Shown piece after piece: positions 35,197-44,785 of a stretch of DNA of 64,000 bases. Below the pieces are notes generated by a model, which was given only the letters and a program-made list of their open reading frames with translations, was not told where the DNA came from and did not search any database. How positions within the stretch are numbered: the first letter of the stretch is position 1; every line of letters begins with the position of its first letter. Where the stretch lies: contig CALXKZ010000053.1 of NCBI GenBank assembly GCA_944389065.1, positions 1 to 64,000 on the forward strand, given 5' to 3'. This stretch comes from an uncultured Spirochaetaceae bacterium (GTDB lineage: Bacteria > Spirochaetota > Spirochaetia > Sphaerochaetales > Sphaerochaetaceae). The translations under genes and the position numbers were made by a program.

Positions 35197-36159
35197 ATGA
35201 CAAAAGATGAACTTTACACATTCTTCCATGATTCAGGTATCGTACCTGTAGTGAAGATCGATGATGCTGAAAAGGCCGTACCTCTTGCGAAGGCAATGAT
35301 CGATGGCGGAATCAATTCCGCGGAGATCACATTCAGGACAGCGGCAGCAGAGGAAGCAATCAGGAAAGTGACAGCTGCTTTCCCGAAGATGATTGTCGGA
35401 GCAGGGACAGTAATCAATCCACAGCTGGCGGAAAAGGCCGTAGCAGCCGGTGCGAAGTTCATCGTATCCGCAGGCTTCAACAGAGATACTGTTGCATGGT
35501 GTCTTTCCCATAATGTCCCGGTCGTACCTGGTGTATGCACCCCTTCCGAAATTGAGATGGGACTTTCAATGGGACTCAATGTGCTCAAATTCTTCCCCGC
35601 AGAAGCTTCTGGCGGCGTTGCAATGCTCAAGGATCTCTCAGGGCCTTTCTCACAGGTCAGATTCATGACAACAGGTGGAATCAATCCAAACAACCTTCCT
35701 GACTATGCAAAGGCTTCCAATGTCCTTGCCATCGGAGGATCATGGATGGTTAAGGCAGATCTCATCGAGAATGAGAACTGGGAAGAGATCACAAGGCTCT
35801 GCAAAGAAGCCACTGTGAAGCTTCAGGGCATCCAGCTTGCACATGTAGGAATCAATCTCCCAGATGCAGATGCTGCAGCAAATGTTGCAGATGAATTCGC
35901 AAAGCTCGGGCTTGAGATCAAGAATGGCAACAGCTCTATCTTCATGAACAAGGAAATCGAAGTAATGAAGAAGAACTACCTTGGAAAGAACGGCCATCTT
36001 GCTTTCAGATGCTACGATCTTGAGAGAACAGCCTATTTCCTCAAGAACAAAGGTTTCACAATCAATGAGGAAACCATCGCATATGATGCAAAGGGCAGGA
36101 TGAAGGTCTTCTATGTGAATGAGGAGATCGGAGGGTTTGCTGTACACTTCGTAAAATAA
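35197..36159 (+). CDS. kdgA: KDPG aldolase fused to a VOC (glyoxalase-like) domain
   Basis: 320 residues. The first about 210 are a class I KDPG/KHG aldolase. 'SGIVPVVKIDD', 'SAEITFRT' (catalytic Glu, about residue 47), 'GAGTVINP' and 'NVLKFFPAEASGG' (Schiff-base Lys, about 131) are all intact. It splits KDPG to pyruvate and glyceraldehyde 3-phosphate. The last about 108 residues start 'QLAHVGINLPDADAAANVADEF' and end 'GGFAVHFVK', a single VOC-type half-barrel with conserved His/Glu-like positions but unknown role. Ordinary KdgA stops near 205-215 residues. ATG has AAAGGAG upstream. Aldolase certain, fusion partner family probable. Confidence 0.92.
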   Translation: MTKDELYTFFHDSGIVPVVKIDDAEKAVPLAKAMIDGGINSAEITFRTAAAEEAIRKVTAAFPKMIVGAGTVINPQLAEKAVAAGAKFIVSAGFNRDTVAWCLSHNVPVVPGVCTPSEIEMGLSMGLNVLKFFPAEASGGVAMLKDLSGPFSQVRFMTTGGINPNNLPDYAKASNVLAIGGSWMVKADLIENENWEEITRLCKEATVKLQGIQLAHVGINLPDADAAANVADEFAKLGLEIKNGNSSIFMNKEIEVMKKNYLGKNGHLAFRCYDLERTAYFLKNKGFTINEETIAYDAKGRMKVFYVNEEIGGFAVHFVK

Positions 36160-36177
36160 CCGGAGCAGCATAACGAG

Positions 36178-36205
36178 AAATGGAGCGGCAGGACCGCTCC
36201 ATTTT
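36178..36205 (+). terminator. Terminator after kdgA (usable from both sides)
   Basis: A perfect 11-bp stem AAATGGAGCGG (36178-36188) / CCGCTCCATTT (36194-36204) with 5-base loop is followed by TC; T-rich arms serve as the U run. It lies between the ends of kdgA and the convergent oxidoreductase gene and can serve both. Confidence 0.8.
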
Positions 36206-36245
36206 CATGACTGAAATCAAATAACCTGTTCCTTAGAGCCTGGAA

Positions 36246-37529
36246 TCACCACTCTACGAGATCTCTCACCTTGACAGGAAGCCCGGATGCTATTGATTTA
36301 TTTGCTGCAATACCAATAAGGGCAGAGCGTATTCCATCGGTATAATCAGCCGCACGGTGGAATTTATCATATGGGGGATCCGGCAGGAATATATCATCCA
36401 GCATCGTCGGATCTCCACCGCCATGCCCTCCAGCTTTTGTTTCTATCGGCACTTCATATGCAGGCGCGAACATTGGGCATACTCTGATTTTATGGAATAC
36501 CGTAGCACCTTCATCCTTCTTGTCACCACCGGCATTGATATAAGGCTTTTCAAGTGCTGTATATTCAATACGTCCTTTATCGCCATTGATAGACACATTG
36601 AATCCTTCCCACGGCATATAAGATGTCAATGAATAGGACATCTGTACACCATTTCTGAACCTGACAAGCACATTCATAGTATCTTCTATGCTGATATCAT
36701 CAGAGAAAACGCTTCTATCTCTTATGTATCCGCTATCTTTCTCTGCATCGAGGTATAGAGCCTTAAGAACCGGCTTTTCCTCCAGATCTATTGCAAACGG
36801 ATCCCCTTTTGCATTCTCAGATCCATGGCACCTGTAATAAAAGTTCTCTACTCCCCGTTTCTCTGCTGCTGCCTGTCCGTAGAACGCAAGATTACCGAAT
36901 GCAAATACAGTATCAGCCTCCGTCCCCAGCCAGAAATTCACAAGGTCGAAATGATGGGTTGCCTTGTGGACAAGAAGACCTCCGCTGTTAAGCTTATTTC
37001 TGTGCCAGCGTCTGTAATAGTCTGCGCCGTGATTTGTATTGAGAAGCCATTCAAAATGAACGGAAGTGGGCTTCCCGATTGCTCCGCTCTCAATGAGCTC
37101 CCGGATCTTCGTATGATGCGGGGCATATCTGTAATTGAATGTTACCCTGATCTTCCTTCCTGTACGCTTAGCCGCGTCGATAATTCTCTGAGCTTTTTCT
37201 TCATTTATGGTAATTGGCTTTTCCGTTATTACATCGCAGCCTTTTTCCATAGCCCTGACAATATAGTCATCATGCGTTCTATCAACTGATGTGACAATAA
37301 CAACATCCGGATGCGTTTCATCAATCATCTTCTCGAACTCATGAGGTGCATACTCCGGAACCCGCTTTGCCCCTAGGCTCTCAAGCATGCTGTTTGCATA
37401 CTCCATTCTTGTATGGCTGAGGTCACAGAAAGCGACCATCTCATTTATCTCACTGTATTCCTTGGCAACAGCCTCATAATACATCCTTGCTCTACCACCT
37501 GTACCAACCTGAGCGTAACGGGTTTTCAC
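36246..37529 (-). CDS. Gfo/Idh/MocA-family sugar oxidoreductase
   Basis: 427-residue NAD(P)-dependent dehydrogenase. The Rossmann start 'YAQVGTGGRARMYYEAV' and the catalytic 'CDVITEKPITI' (EKP motif, about residues 92-102) are present; the second-domain His is near 'LLVHKATHHFDLVNFWLG'. GTG 37529 is taken as start because GGAGG lies 5 bases upstream. Such enzymes oxidise sugars or sugar acids or reduce keto-sugars. It is the last gene of the LplABC/AraC group, so probably acts on the imported oligosaccharide or its product. Substrate not readable. Confidence 0.87.
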   Translation of the reverse strand: MKTRYAQVGTGGRARMYYEAVAKEYSEINEMVAFCDLSHTRMEYANSMLESLGAKRVPEYAPHEFEKMIDETHPDVVIVTSVDRTHDDYIVRAMEKGCDVITEKPITINEEKAQRIIDAAKRTGRKIRVTFNYRYAPHHTKIRELIESGAIGKPTSVHFEWLLNTNHGADYYRRWHRNKLNSGGLLVHKATHHFDLVNFWLGTEADTVFAFGNLAFYGQAAAEKRGVENFYYRCHGSENAKGDPFAIDLEEKPVLKALYLDAEKDSGYIRDRSVFSDDISIEDTMNVLVRFRNGVQMSYSLTSYMPWEGFNVSINGDKGRIEYTALEKPYINAGGDKKDEGATVFHKIRVCPMFAPAYEVPIETKAGGHGGGDPTMLDDIFLPDPPYDKFHRAADYTDGIRSALIGIAANKSIASGLPVKVRDLVEW

Positions 37530-37572
37530 TGAATCCTCCACATTAATACTGCTTCTTTCTGTTTGCCAGAAA

Positions 37573-38388
37573 TCAATAATCCGTCCTCATCAGATTCCTT
37601 GCCTCTGAAAGGTATTCTGAAGGAGAGACACCTGCATGCTGCCGAAAAAAGCGCGAAAAATACTGTATGCTGCAGAAACCCAGCGACCAGGCAATCTCTG
37701 ATAATGACAGCTCGGTATTCTGTATCATCAGCCTTGCCTGCTTGAATTTCATTTCATTGATGAACTGTATTGCGCTCATTCCGGTCTCACGCCGTATAAC
37801 ACGCGAAAAATAATCAGAGCTCAGCCCACAGCTTTCCGCAATGTCCTTGACAGTAAGCTTCCGATTCCCATTCGTGGATATATACTGCATAACATCCTTG
37901 AGAAGCTTACTCTGCTCTTGGTTATCCTCCATAGCAGAGCCTATCCCCGGATCTCCATTCTTTGACATGCGAGCCAGCAAGGCAAGTCCTTCCAGAAGAA
38001 TAGCATTCGATAGGATTCTGTAAGGGAATATCTGACGATAACCTTCAACGATTATCCGGGACAATATCCCAAAAATCTTCTCTTTGTTATCTCTCTGGCA
38101 GATCCTGATGCTTTTCAAAAGCGCAATAAGCTCTTCATCATCGGTCCAGAATTTGACTTCCAGAGTCCGCATCCCATTTTCTGAAGTCACCCTGAATTCA
38201 TGGGAACTATCCTTCATAATGAATATCACATCACCACGTGAAGCATGGAAATGCAACGAATCAACCCTGACATCCATGCTTCCTTCACATATCAGCTGAA
38301 TCTGATAATCATTCGAGTGCTGGTGAGCAGGAACCCCACCGCCATACCGGTAATGGAATCTACTAGACAGCGTAAGATTGCAATTCAT
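37573..38388 (-). CDS. AraC-family regulator with cupin sensor
   Basis: 271 residues. The N-terminal cupin domain (PAHQHSNDYQIQLICEGSMDVRV, RGDVIFIMKDSSHEF, about residues 20-70) binds a small sugar. The C-terminal AraC double HTH is 'LTVKDIAESCGLSSDYFSRVIRRETGMSA' and 'LSLSEIAWSLGFCSIQYFSRFFRQHAGVSPSEYL' (about 165-260). It lies 58 bases after the binding-protein gene behind a stem-loop and 43 bases before the oxidoreductase. Probably activates the LplABC operon. Confidence 0.9.
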   Translation of the reverse strand: MNCNLTLSSRFHYRYGGGVPAHQHSNDYQIQLICEGSMDVRVDSLHFHASRGDVIFIMKDSSHEFRVTSENGMRTLEVKFWTDDEELIALLKSIRICQRDNKEKIFGILSRIIVEGYRQIFPYRILSNAILLEGLALLARMSKNGDPGIGSAMEDNQEQSKLLKDVMQYISTNGNRKLTVKDIAESCGLSSDYFSRVIRRETGMSAIQFINEMKFKQARLMIQNTELSLSEIAWSLGFCSIQYFSRFFRQHAGVSPSEYLSEARNLMRTDY

Positions 38389-38413
38389 ATCGGGATCCCT
38401 GCCTTTTCAATTT

Positions 38414-38436
38414 ATCTTCCGGTGCTACCGGAAGAT
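38414..38436 (-). terminator. Stem-loop between binding-protein and araC genes
   Basis: A perfect 9-bp stem ATCTTCCGG (38414-38422) / CCGGAAGAT (38428-38436), 5-base loop, directly follows the binding-protein stop on the minus strand. There is no U run, so it probably protects the upstream mRNA or attenuates rather than fully terminates. Confidence 0.55.
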
Positions 38437-38446
38437 CATTATAACT

Positions 38447-40039
38447 CTATTCGGTCTGGATAAGACCATCTTCCTGCATTTTCTGGAGACCTGCTTCATT
38501 CCATGCAGATCCTCCGATTGCATTGAACTGATCAATAAATGCCTGCCAGTTCTCCGGAGTAAGATCCCTTGCACCTGTCAGGAACTCTGCAAGACTCTGT
38601 TCATAATACCGGAGAACATCTGCATTCGGAGTTGGCATAGAGCCTGATCCTGTCGCATTTGTCCACTTCATCGCCTGCATCTCGCGAAGCGTTGTAAGAG
38701 CAGACATGGTCTTTCCTGAAACAGCTGTAGTATATGTTGGATAACGGGAAGCAAGCTCTACATCGCTATTGTAGAAGACCATATTCCTGAGCTGTGTAAC
38801 AACCTGTCCTTTGGAACCAGTGAAAGCATCATCGCCAAGATCTCCAGCAACAGGAATACCATTCTCGTCAAGAACATAATTCACACCTTCCTGACCCCAA
38901 CCAAGAAGATAATAGCCCTCATCATTGCTCATCCATTCAAGAAGGGCGCAGATCTTATCGAGCTTTCCAGCATCAGCGGCTTTCTGGCTGACTGCATAAA
39001 TACGGTAATCCATATCATATGCACCCACGGAAGAACATCCATCGGGGCCTGTAAGCGCATCAATTACTATCCACTCGCCTTCCGGGAAGTTCGCATCGAA
39101 AGGAGCATAGTTGGATTCAGATGCAAAAGCGGAATTCTGCTCATACATCATTCCGAATTTTCCCTGCTTCCAAGTCGCTCTGAAATCATCCTTCTTATAT
39201 GAAAGCCAGTTCGGATCGATTATTCCTTCATCGCACATCTGCTTTAGCGTGACCATGAAATCATAGAATTCCGGCTTATACACATTAAGCCCTGCTGTCT
39301 CTTCCTGGAAACTCCAGAGACCATCAACTCCATAAGCTCCCATAATCGGCCATACTCTTGATCCTGGATAGCCTTTCAAAGTGGCATTGGTCTCAACAAA
39401 GGCACCGTATCCATATGTATCATCCTTTCCATTTCCATCAGGATCATCAAATGTGAAAGCTCTTGCGACTTCCATGAACTCATCTACGGTCGTCGGGACA
39501 TCAAGACCAAGGTTATCAAGCCAGTCCTTTCTAATAAGGAAACCGTGATTCTTGGATATTGCTCCATACGATGCAAATCCATATACATGTCCATCGATTG
39601 TAGTATGCTTGATTGCATCCTTGTCATAAAGAAGAGATGTACGGACAGGCATTTTGTCAAAGCAGTCATCGACCTGGGCAACCAGTCCCTGCTTCACAAG
39701 GTTTGTAAGAACCTGGCGACGCACCATGAAAAGATCCGGGAGGCTGTTCGCAGCACCTGCTGCCTGAATCTTCACATCACGGTCGGATTCATTCGATGGA
39801 AGCATTGTAAGATGGAGATCGATCCCCAGCTCGTTTCTGATTATATCGTACCCGACCCAGTCTTCAGGAATCATTCCTGCTTCCGTCATGGCTGCTCCGA
39901 ACCAGAGATCAATCCTGACAGGATCGTCAGGAGTTCCTGCTGCACTCTGCACTGTTTCCTTGCCACCACCAGCGAATGCTGGAACCACAAGAAGCATGGC
40001 AAGGGTCGCAATAATGATTCTCTTCATCACTTTGCTCAT
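38447..40039 (-). CDS. ABC transporter substrate-binding protein, LplA type
   Basis: 530-residue large binding protein. The start is ATG 40039 behind GGAGGAGG; a second ATG at 40027 is possible. The signal peptide ends 'LLVVPAFAGGGKETV'. The middle has 'TFDDPDGNGKDDTYGYGAFVE', a typical calcium-loop region, and 'KQGKFGMMYEQNS'. The size and the LplB/LplC partners mark the oligosaccharide-binding LplA class, often used for complex glycans such as pectin fragments. It follows its permeases in the operon. GH28 nearby suggests oligogalacturonide cargo. Confidence 0.9.
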   Translation of the reverse strand: MSKVMKRIIIATLAMLLVVPAFAGGGKETVQSAAGTPDDPVRIDLWFGAAMTEAGMIPEDWVGYDIIRNELGIDLHLTMLPSNESDRDVKIQAAGAANSLPDLFMVRRQVLTNLVKQGLVAQVDDCFDKMPVRTSLLYDKDAIKHTTIDGHVYGFASYGAISKNHGFLIRKDWLDNLGLDVPTTVDEFMEVARAFTFDDPDGNGKDDTYGYGAFVETNATLKGYPGSRVWPIMGAYGVDGLWSFQEETAGLNVYKPEFYDFMVTLKQMCDEGIIDPNWLSYKKDDFRATWKQGKFGMMYEQNSAFASESNYAPFDANFPEGEWIVIDALTGPDGCSSVGAYDMDYRIYAVSQKAADAGKLDKICALLEWMSNDEGYYLLGWGQEGVNYVLDENGIPVAGDLGDDAFTGSKGQVVTQLRNMVFYNSDVELASRYPTYTTAVSGKTMSALTTLREMQAMKWTNATGSGSMPTPNADVLRYYEQSLAEFLTGARDLTPENWQAFIDQFNAIGGSAWNEAGLQKMQEDGLIQTE

Positions 40040-40065
40040 TCCAATCCTCCTCCAATAATCACGGA

Positions 40066-40968
40066 TCATCCTTTTACAGATCCGAGAAGTGTACCTTTAG
40101 TGAAATATTTCTGTATAAATGGATATGCAATGACCATTGGTATCGCGCTCATGAATACGGAAGCTGCCTTTATGGCATTGACAGGGGCATTGCCGAACGC
40201 ATTGATCTCAACATACTCATTCATTCCCGAAGCAAGCAGTATATTCCTAAGAAGAATAGGAAGCGGCTGGTTGTCGCTCAGATAAAGCATCGCATGGAAA
40301 AAATCATTCCAGAAGGATACTCCATAATATAGACCGATTGTCATCACAATCGCTTTTGATAATGGAAGTATGATCTTGAACAGTATCTGCATTTCAGAGC
40401 ATCCATCTATTCTTGCGGACTCCTTAAGTTCATTCGGTATTCCAAGAAAGAATTGCCGCATGATTATGCAGTTATATGTTGATATTGCCCCAGGAATGAA
40501 TACTGCAGCTATTTTATTCATAAGCCCGATATCTTTAACAAGAAGATATGCCGGGATCATGCCAACATCGAAAACATAAGGAATGATTACTATCAGATTC
40601 AGGAATTTCCTTCCAGGCAGGCTCTGGACTGAAAGAACATAAGCCATCGGGATAGTCAGGACAAGCGCGCAGAATACCCCTCCTATCAGAATACGGAAGC
40701 TATTTATGAATGCATCAAGAAAACCATCATTGCCTAAGAGCGCGGCATATGCTTCTGTCGACCAATGCCAAGGAGGCAGGAACATTCCTTCCAGATTCGA
40801 CCCGAGATAATCATATGGACGGAAGGAAAGTGTTATCGTTGACCATACAGGAACGATAATCACAATCAGAATGAATATCATGAATGCATCAACAATCACA
40901 TTGAATGCATGATCCGATGCTGTCAGCCTGACTTTCACTGCAGAATCCACAGAGCTGTTTCTTCTCAT
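40066..40968 (-). CDS. ABC transporter permease, LplC type
   Basis: 300-residue MalG-related permease with six predicted helices. 'WSTITLSFRPYDYLG' follows helix 1. The EAA loop 'KESARIDGCSEMQILFKIILPLSKA' lies at about residues 180-204. The C terminus 'QKYFTKGTLLGSVKG' is diagnostic for LplC-type proteins. It is 13 bases after the lplB-like gene and 26 bases before the binding protein. Confidence 0.92.
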   Translation of the reverse strand: MRRNSSVDSAVKVRLTASDHAFNVIVDAFMIFILIVIIVPVWSTITLSFRPYDYLGSNLEGMFLPPWHWSTEAYAALLGNDGFLDAFINSFRILIGGVFCALVLTIPMAYVLSVQSLPGRKFLNLIVIIPYVFDVGMIPAYLLVKDIGLMNKIAAVFIPGAISTYNCIIMRQFFLGIPNELKESARIDGCSEMQILFKIILPLSKAIVMTIGLYYGVSFWNDFFHAMLYLSDNQPLPILLRNILLASGMNEYVEINAFGNAPVNAIKAASVFMSAIPMVIAYPFIQKYFTKGTLLGSVKG

Positions 40969-40981
40969 ACTCTCCTCCTGA

Positions 40982-41950
40982 TCAGAACAATGAACTTTCC
41001 GTAAGCTTACGTGAAAGCCAGTTTGCGAAAAGCACGAGAATCATACCGAATACTCCTTTGAAGAGGCCGACAGCTGTAGCCAATCCGAACTCAAACTCAA
41101 GAAGTCCTTGTCTGTATACCCAGGTGTCAATGATATCCGCTACGGAATAGACCTGCGGTGAATAGAGCATGAATATCTGATTGAATCCTGCATTGAGTAT
41201 CGTTCCCAGCTTGAGAATAAGAACCGTGACGATTACCGGCAGTATTGCAGGAAGCGTAATGTATCTTACCCGCTGCCAGCTATTTGCGCCTTCAACCATT
41301 GCAGCCTCAAAAAGAGAGACATCTATTCCCATCAACGCTGCAATGAAGATTATTGCAGACCATCCCATCTCCTTCCATGCATCTGAAAACAGCACAACCC
41401 AGGGAAATGACTTTACATTTGAAAGAAAATCAATAGGTTCCCCTCCGAAAAGCTTGATAATGTCATTCACAACACCATCACCTGGCGCAAGAAGGGAGAG
41501 AAGTATTCCATACATGATAACCCATGAAAGGAAGTGAGGCAGGTATGCAAGAGTCTGCACAACCTTCCTGAGTTTCGGCTTTGTGCATTCATAGATGCAG
41601 ATAGCGAGTATAATGGATAAAGGAAGCGATATAACTATCTTTCCTACCGAATACATTACCGTATTCCGTATCAGAGACCAGAAATAGAAACTGTTGATGA
41701 ATGTCTTGAAATTCTCAAGCCCTATCCATTCTGAACCTGTCACACCCTGCACAGCCTTGAAATCCTTAAAGGCAATCTGGGCATTCCACATAGGGACATA
41801 TTTGAAGATTATGTAATAAGCGAACGGAATCAATGCAAGCAGATATATCGAACGATGCCTTACAATTTCTCTCCGGAGCCTGTTTTGTCTAGAAGATGAT
41901 ATTGAAGAATCCGGCGTCTTGATTTCTGTCTTTCCCTTAATCATAGTCAT
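40982..41950 (-). CDS. ABC transporter permease, LplB type
   Basis: 322 residues from ATG 41950 (41944 also possible; no clear ribosome-binding site, and the open frame extends 35 codons further without coding character). 'YLLALIPFAYYIIFKYVPMWNAQIAFKDF' is the LplB N-terminal helix and conserved loop. The EAA loop 'FEAAMVEGANSWQRVRYITLPA' is at about residues 212-233. C-terminal 'ANWLSRKLTESSLF' matches LplB relatives. First gene of the operon; no ATPase gene nearby. Confidence 0.9.
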   Translation of the reverse strand: MTMIKGKTEIKTPDSSISSSRQNRLRREIVRHRSIYLLALIPFAYYIIFKYVPMWNAQIAFKDFKAVQGVTGSEWIGLENFKTFINSFYFWSLIRNTVMYSVGKIVISLPLSIILAICIYECTKPKLRKVVQTLAYLPHFLSWVIMYGILLSLLAPGDGVVNDIIKLFGGEPIDFLSNVKSFPWVVLFSDAWKEMGWSAIIFIAALMGIDVSLFEAAMVEGANSWQRVRYITLPAILPVIVTVLILKLGTILNAGFNQIFMLYSPQVYSVADIIDTWVYRQGLLEFEFGLATAVGLFKGVFGMILVLFANWLSRKLTESSLF

Positions 41951-42460
41951 TAGTGTAAGACCGGAAATTGATTTATACAAATAAAATTTTATATTTTTCC
42001 GACTTCTCAATATGACCAACAATCCATGAGCCCATATTTCATCTAGGATCTGCAATTCTGATATAAAATGCTCGCCATGAAAGGATTATTAGAATACACT
42101 AATGGAAAATTCTATCTATAACTATATTTTTACCCATATTCATGCTTTATCTGACTGATTTTATGCCTGTATAAGAATCAGATCCATTACCATCATACTA
42201 CAATAATCATGCAGTTCCGTTATTCATGATATATCGCAGCAGTATGCTTTATGGTTTTCCACGTTACAATATTTACTATTGATTTTCCGTCCTCAGTATA
42301 ATCAGAAAATCATAACATGATATAATCACTTTAATAGATCCGGCTGCTGAGCGGCAAATGAAGGAGCGGGCAAACATCCCAAAAACCAAAAAGAGAAAGG
42401 GAGAGCTGAAACAGCAGCACTTGTACACAACTGTGAGAGAAAGAGAATCCCTTCCATCAT
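41951..42460. other. AT-rich intergenic stretch of about 510 bases
   Basis: No gene is supported. It is AT-rich and must contain the promoter of the minus-strand lplB-type operon, but no -35/-10 pair stands out with confidence. A plus-strand TATAAT lies at about 42320 with no gene downstream in that direction. The right end runs into the polygalacturonase terminator. Confidence 0.5.
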
Positions 42461-42498
42461 GAAAGAAAGACTCCAGCCTCAATTGCGAAAGGCTGGAG
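42461..42498 (-). terminator. Terminator of the polygalacturonase gene
   Basis: On the minus strand the stem CTCCAGCC (42498-42491) / GGCTGGAG (42478-42471) with 12-base loop is followed by TCTTTCTTTC. It begins 17 bases after the GH28 stop. Confidence 0.65.
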
Positions 42499-42514
42499 CC
42501 AAAAAGCCATCAGA

Positions 42515-43852
42515 TTACAGCAGTACTGAACCGCTGTCCATTATGATCTTCTCTCCGTCGCATTCAACCTCGACGTTATCAAGCTTTACTTCTGCATTCA
42601 TGATGCGGAAACCTCTGGAGACAGGATCGGGTACTCCTGTATACATATCGCTTTCAGTAATTGGAAGATCTGGCTCTCTCGCAACTGCAAAAGACGAATT
42701 CCTGACAACCACATCCTTCAGAGGAACCTCCGGGAGCCCGAGAAGCATTCCTGCCGATGAACGGGAGTCAACAGCATGGCAATCTTCGATAAGGATATTG
42801 TAAAGGACTGGCGTCTCTTCTGTCACAGGCATCTTCTCAAGGGAGAAAAGCGATGGGTCTGGAACACCGCATCTGTAGTACATATTGACGACAAACGGGC
42901 AGAAATTCCTTCTCATTATGATATTCCGGAACACCAGATCATGGATCTTTCCTCCACGTCCACGCCTTGATTTGATTCTTATTCCCCTGTCTGTGCCATC
43001 GAATACACAATCGGCAACGACAAGATCCGAAATCTCTGCCGCTGTCTCGGATCCGATAACTGCTCCGCCATGCGCAGCCTTTACCGTGCATCCTTTTATC
43101 TCAATGCGCTGTGTGGGTTTATTATCAGCAATGCCATCGGGACCGGATCCTGATTTCAGAGCAATGCCATCATCTCCTACGAATACAGAGCAATTGAGAA
43201 CCTTCACATCGGTACTCGACTCTATATCAATACCATCTGTATTAGGCGCATCATATGGATTAAGGACAGTAACACCCTCAAGCACAATATGATCCGAGAA
43301 AAGAGGATGCAGCGTCCAGAACGGAGAGTTCTGCACCGTAATTCCCCTGAGTGTTATATTGCTGCTGTCCTTGATCTGCATAAGAGGGGGTCTGAGGAAC
43401 TGGAACGGACGGCCACCGCCGCCATCAGCCTGCTGTCTGTAATCAGGATTCAATGCTGCGAACTTCTTCTCGATATCGCTTGTAGGCTCGAAAACCTTTC
43501 CCTTCTTCTTTAGCGCTTCATCCCACCATGGCTGACCGGAACCATCAATAGTTCCTTCACCTTCTATGATCACATTCTCTGCATTATCAATATATACACA
43601 TGGATGCATGCAATAGCACCTTACGCCTTCCCATCTTGTATAAACCGGTTCGTAGAGGGAGAAATCCGGAATGAATTTCAGTACGGCATCTTTCTCAAGC
43701 ACAAGATGCGATCCTGATGGGATATCAAGAGGGGATGTGCTGTATTCCCCCGCTGGAAGCGTGACTGTATCATTCTCCTTCAGAGCTTTCTCCAGCTCCC
43801 TAGCTATGTCATGACCATCCGGGACAAGTCCCCAATCTTCTGGATTGAACAT
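42515..43852 (-). CDS. GH28 polygalacturonase / exo-polygalacturonidase, cytoplasmic
   Basis: 445-residue right-handed beta-helix enzyme without signal peptide. AAGGAGG 5 bases before ATG 43852 fixes the start. All four GH28 blocks are visible: 'NTDGIDIES' (about residue 218), 'GDDGIALKSG' (about 239), 'AHGGAVIGSE' (about 270, with Ala replacing the usual first Gly of GHG) and 'RGIRIKSRRGRGG' (about 305). It hydrolyses galacturonan, probably releasing galacturonate from oligosaccharides imported by the LplABC system next door. Divergent from the TIM-barrel gene with only 51 bases between starts. Confidence 0.93.
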   Translation of the reverse strand: MFNPEDWGLVPDGHDIARELEKALKENDTVTLPAGEYSTSPLDIPSGSHLVLEKDAVLKFIPDFSLYEPVYTRWEGVRCYCMHPCVYIDNAENVIIEGEGTIDGSGQPWWDEALKKKGKVFEPTSDIEKKFAALNPDYRQQADGGGGRPFQFLRPPLMQIKDSSNITLRGITVQNSPFWTLHPLFSDHIVLEGVTVLNPYDAPNTDGIDIESSTDVKVLNCSVFVGDDGIALKSGSGPDGIADNKPTQRIEIKGCTVKAAHGGAVIGSETAAEISDLVVADCVFDGTDRGIRIKSRRGRGGKIHDLVFRNIIMRRNFCPFVVNMYYRCGVPDPSLFSLEKMPVTEETPVLYNILIEDCHAVDSRSSAGMLLGLPEVPLKDVVVRNSSFAVAREPDLPITESDMYTGVPDPVSRGFRIMNAEVKLDNVEVECDGEKIIMDSGSVLL

Positions 43853-43903
43853 ATGAGCCTCCTTTTCCTTCACTTTATCAACTGACGAATATATTATAAG
43901 CAT

Positions 43904-44785
43904 ATGTTGAGAATAGGATACAGAGCACACGATCTAGGATCATTTGAATCGGCTTCCGAACTCGGAAAGCGCATTGAGGAAATCAGGAAGACATCTTTCA
44001 TACAGCTTGCACTGAAGAAAGTCATACCATCATCAAAGCCTTGGCAGGAATGGGATGAGGAGTATATCTCATCAATTGCATCGGAACTGAAAAGCCATGG
44101 GGTTTCGGTGGCAATCGTCGGATGCTATATCAATCCGATCCACCCGGATCCGGACAGGAGAAAAACAGAGGTTGAGCGTTTTGTGAAATCTCTTTCCCTC
44201 GCAAAAGCATTCGGCTGCCCGTATGTTGCGACAGAGACAGGTTCCGAGCACCCTGAACTCAAATACTCAGTCAACACATCCGATCCAAAGAACATAGAGA
44301 TCTTCAAGGACAGTCTTTCGAAGATGCTTGATGCTGCGGAAAAATATGATGCGTATGTCGCAATTGAGGCTGTAGCCCGTTCCCATACGATATCAAGCCC
44401 GGCAAGAATGCGCGATATCCTGGAGACATTCAGGACAGACAGGCTCAAGGTGATCTTCGATCCCGTGAATCTTATCCCATATACCGGCCTTCTTGAGCCA
44501 GATGGAGTACCGCTCAGGATTCCGACAGCGGAAACGGAGCACAGGTTTGTGACAGAGGTTCTTGATCTCTATAAGGATAAGCTCATCGCAATCCACTGCA
44601 AGGACTATATCCTCACAGAAGAAGCAGGGCTGAAAGTCGGAAATCTTCCAGCCCTTACAGGGAACTTCAGATGGAAGGATTTCGCTGATGAGATCCACAG
44701 AAGGAACATCGATGTCCCATGGCTCATGGAGAATCTTGATCCAAAGACCGTGGCTGAGACATCCAGGAAACTAGAAGCGCTATAG
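43904..44785 (+). CDS. Sugar phosphate isomerase/epimerase-like TIM-barrel protein
   Basis: 293 residues of the xylose isomerase-like/AP endonuclease 2 fold. 'MLRIGYRAHDLGSF' opens strand 1. Metal-site residues appear in 'YVATETGS' and 'AYVAIEAVARSH' (Glu), 'LKVIFDPVNLIP' (Asp), 'LIAIHCKDYI' (His) and the final 'PWLMENLDPKT' (Glu). This pattern fits a metal-dependent sugar epimerase or isomerase. Divergent from the polygalacturonase gene, so probably part of pectin sugar use. Substrate unknown. It overlaps the end of the kinase gene by 6 bases tail to tail. Confidence 0.82.
   Translation: MLRIGYRAHDLGSFESASELGKRIEEIRKTSFIQLALKKVIPSSKPWQEWDEEYISSIASELKSHGVSVAIVGCYINPIHPDPDRRKTEVERFVKSLSLAKAFGCPYVATETGSEHPELKYSVNTSDPKNIEIFKDSLSKMLDAAEKYDAYVAIEAVARSHTISSPARMRDILETFRTDRLKVIFDPVNLIPYTGLLEPDGVPLRIPTAETEHRFVTEVLDLYKDKLIAIHCKDYILTEEAGLKVGNLPALTGNFRWKDFADEIHRRNIDVPWLMENLDPKTVAETSRKLEAL

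Noticed and set aside
42276..42482. Small minus-strand frame of 68 codons in the long gap before the polygalacturonase end
   Set aside because: It covers the terminator stem, has no ribosome-binding site and reads as low-complexity hydrophobic sequence.
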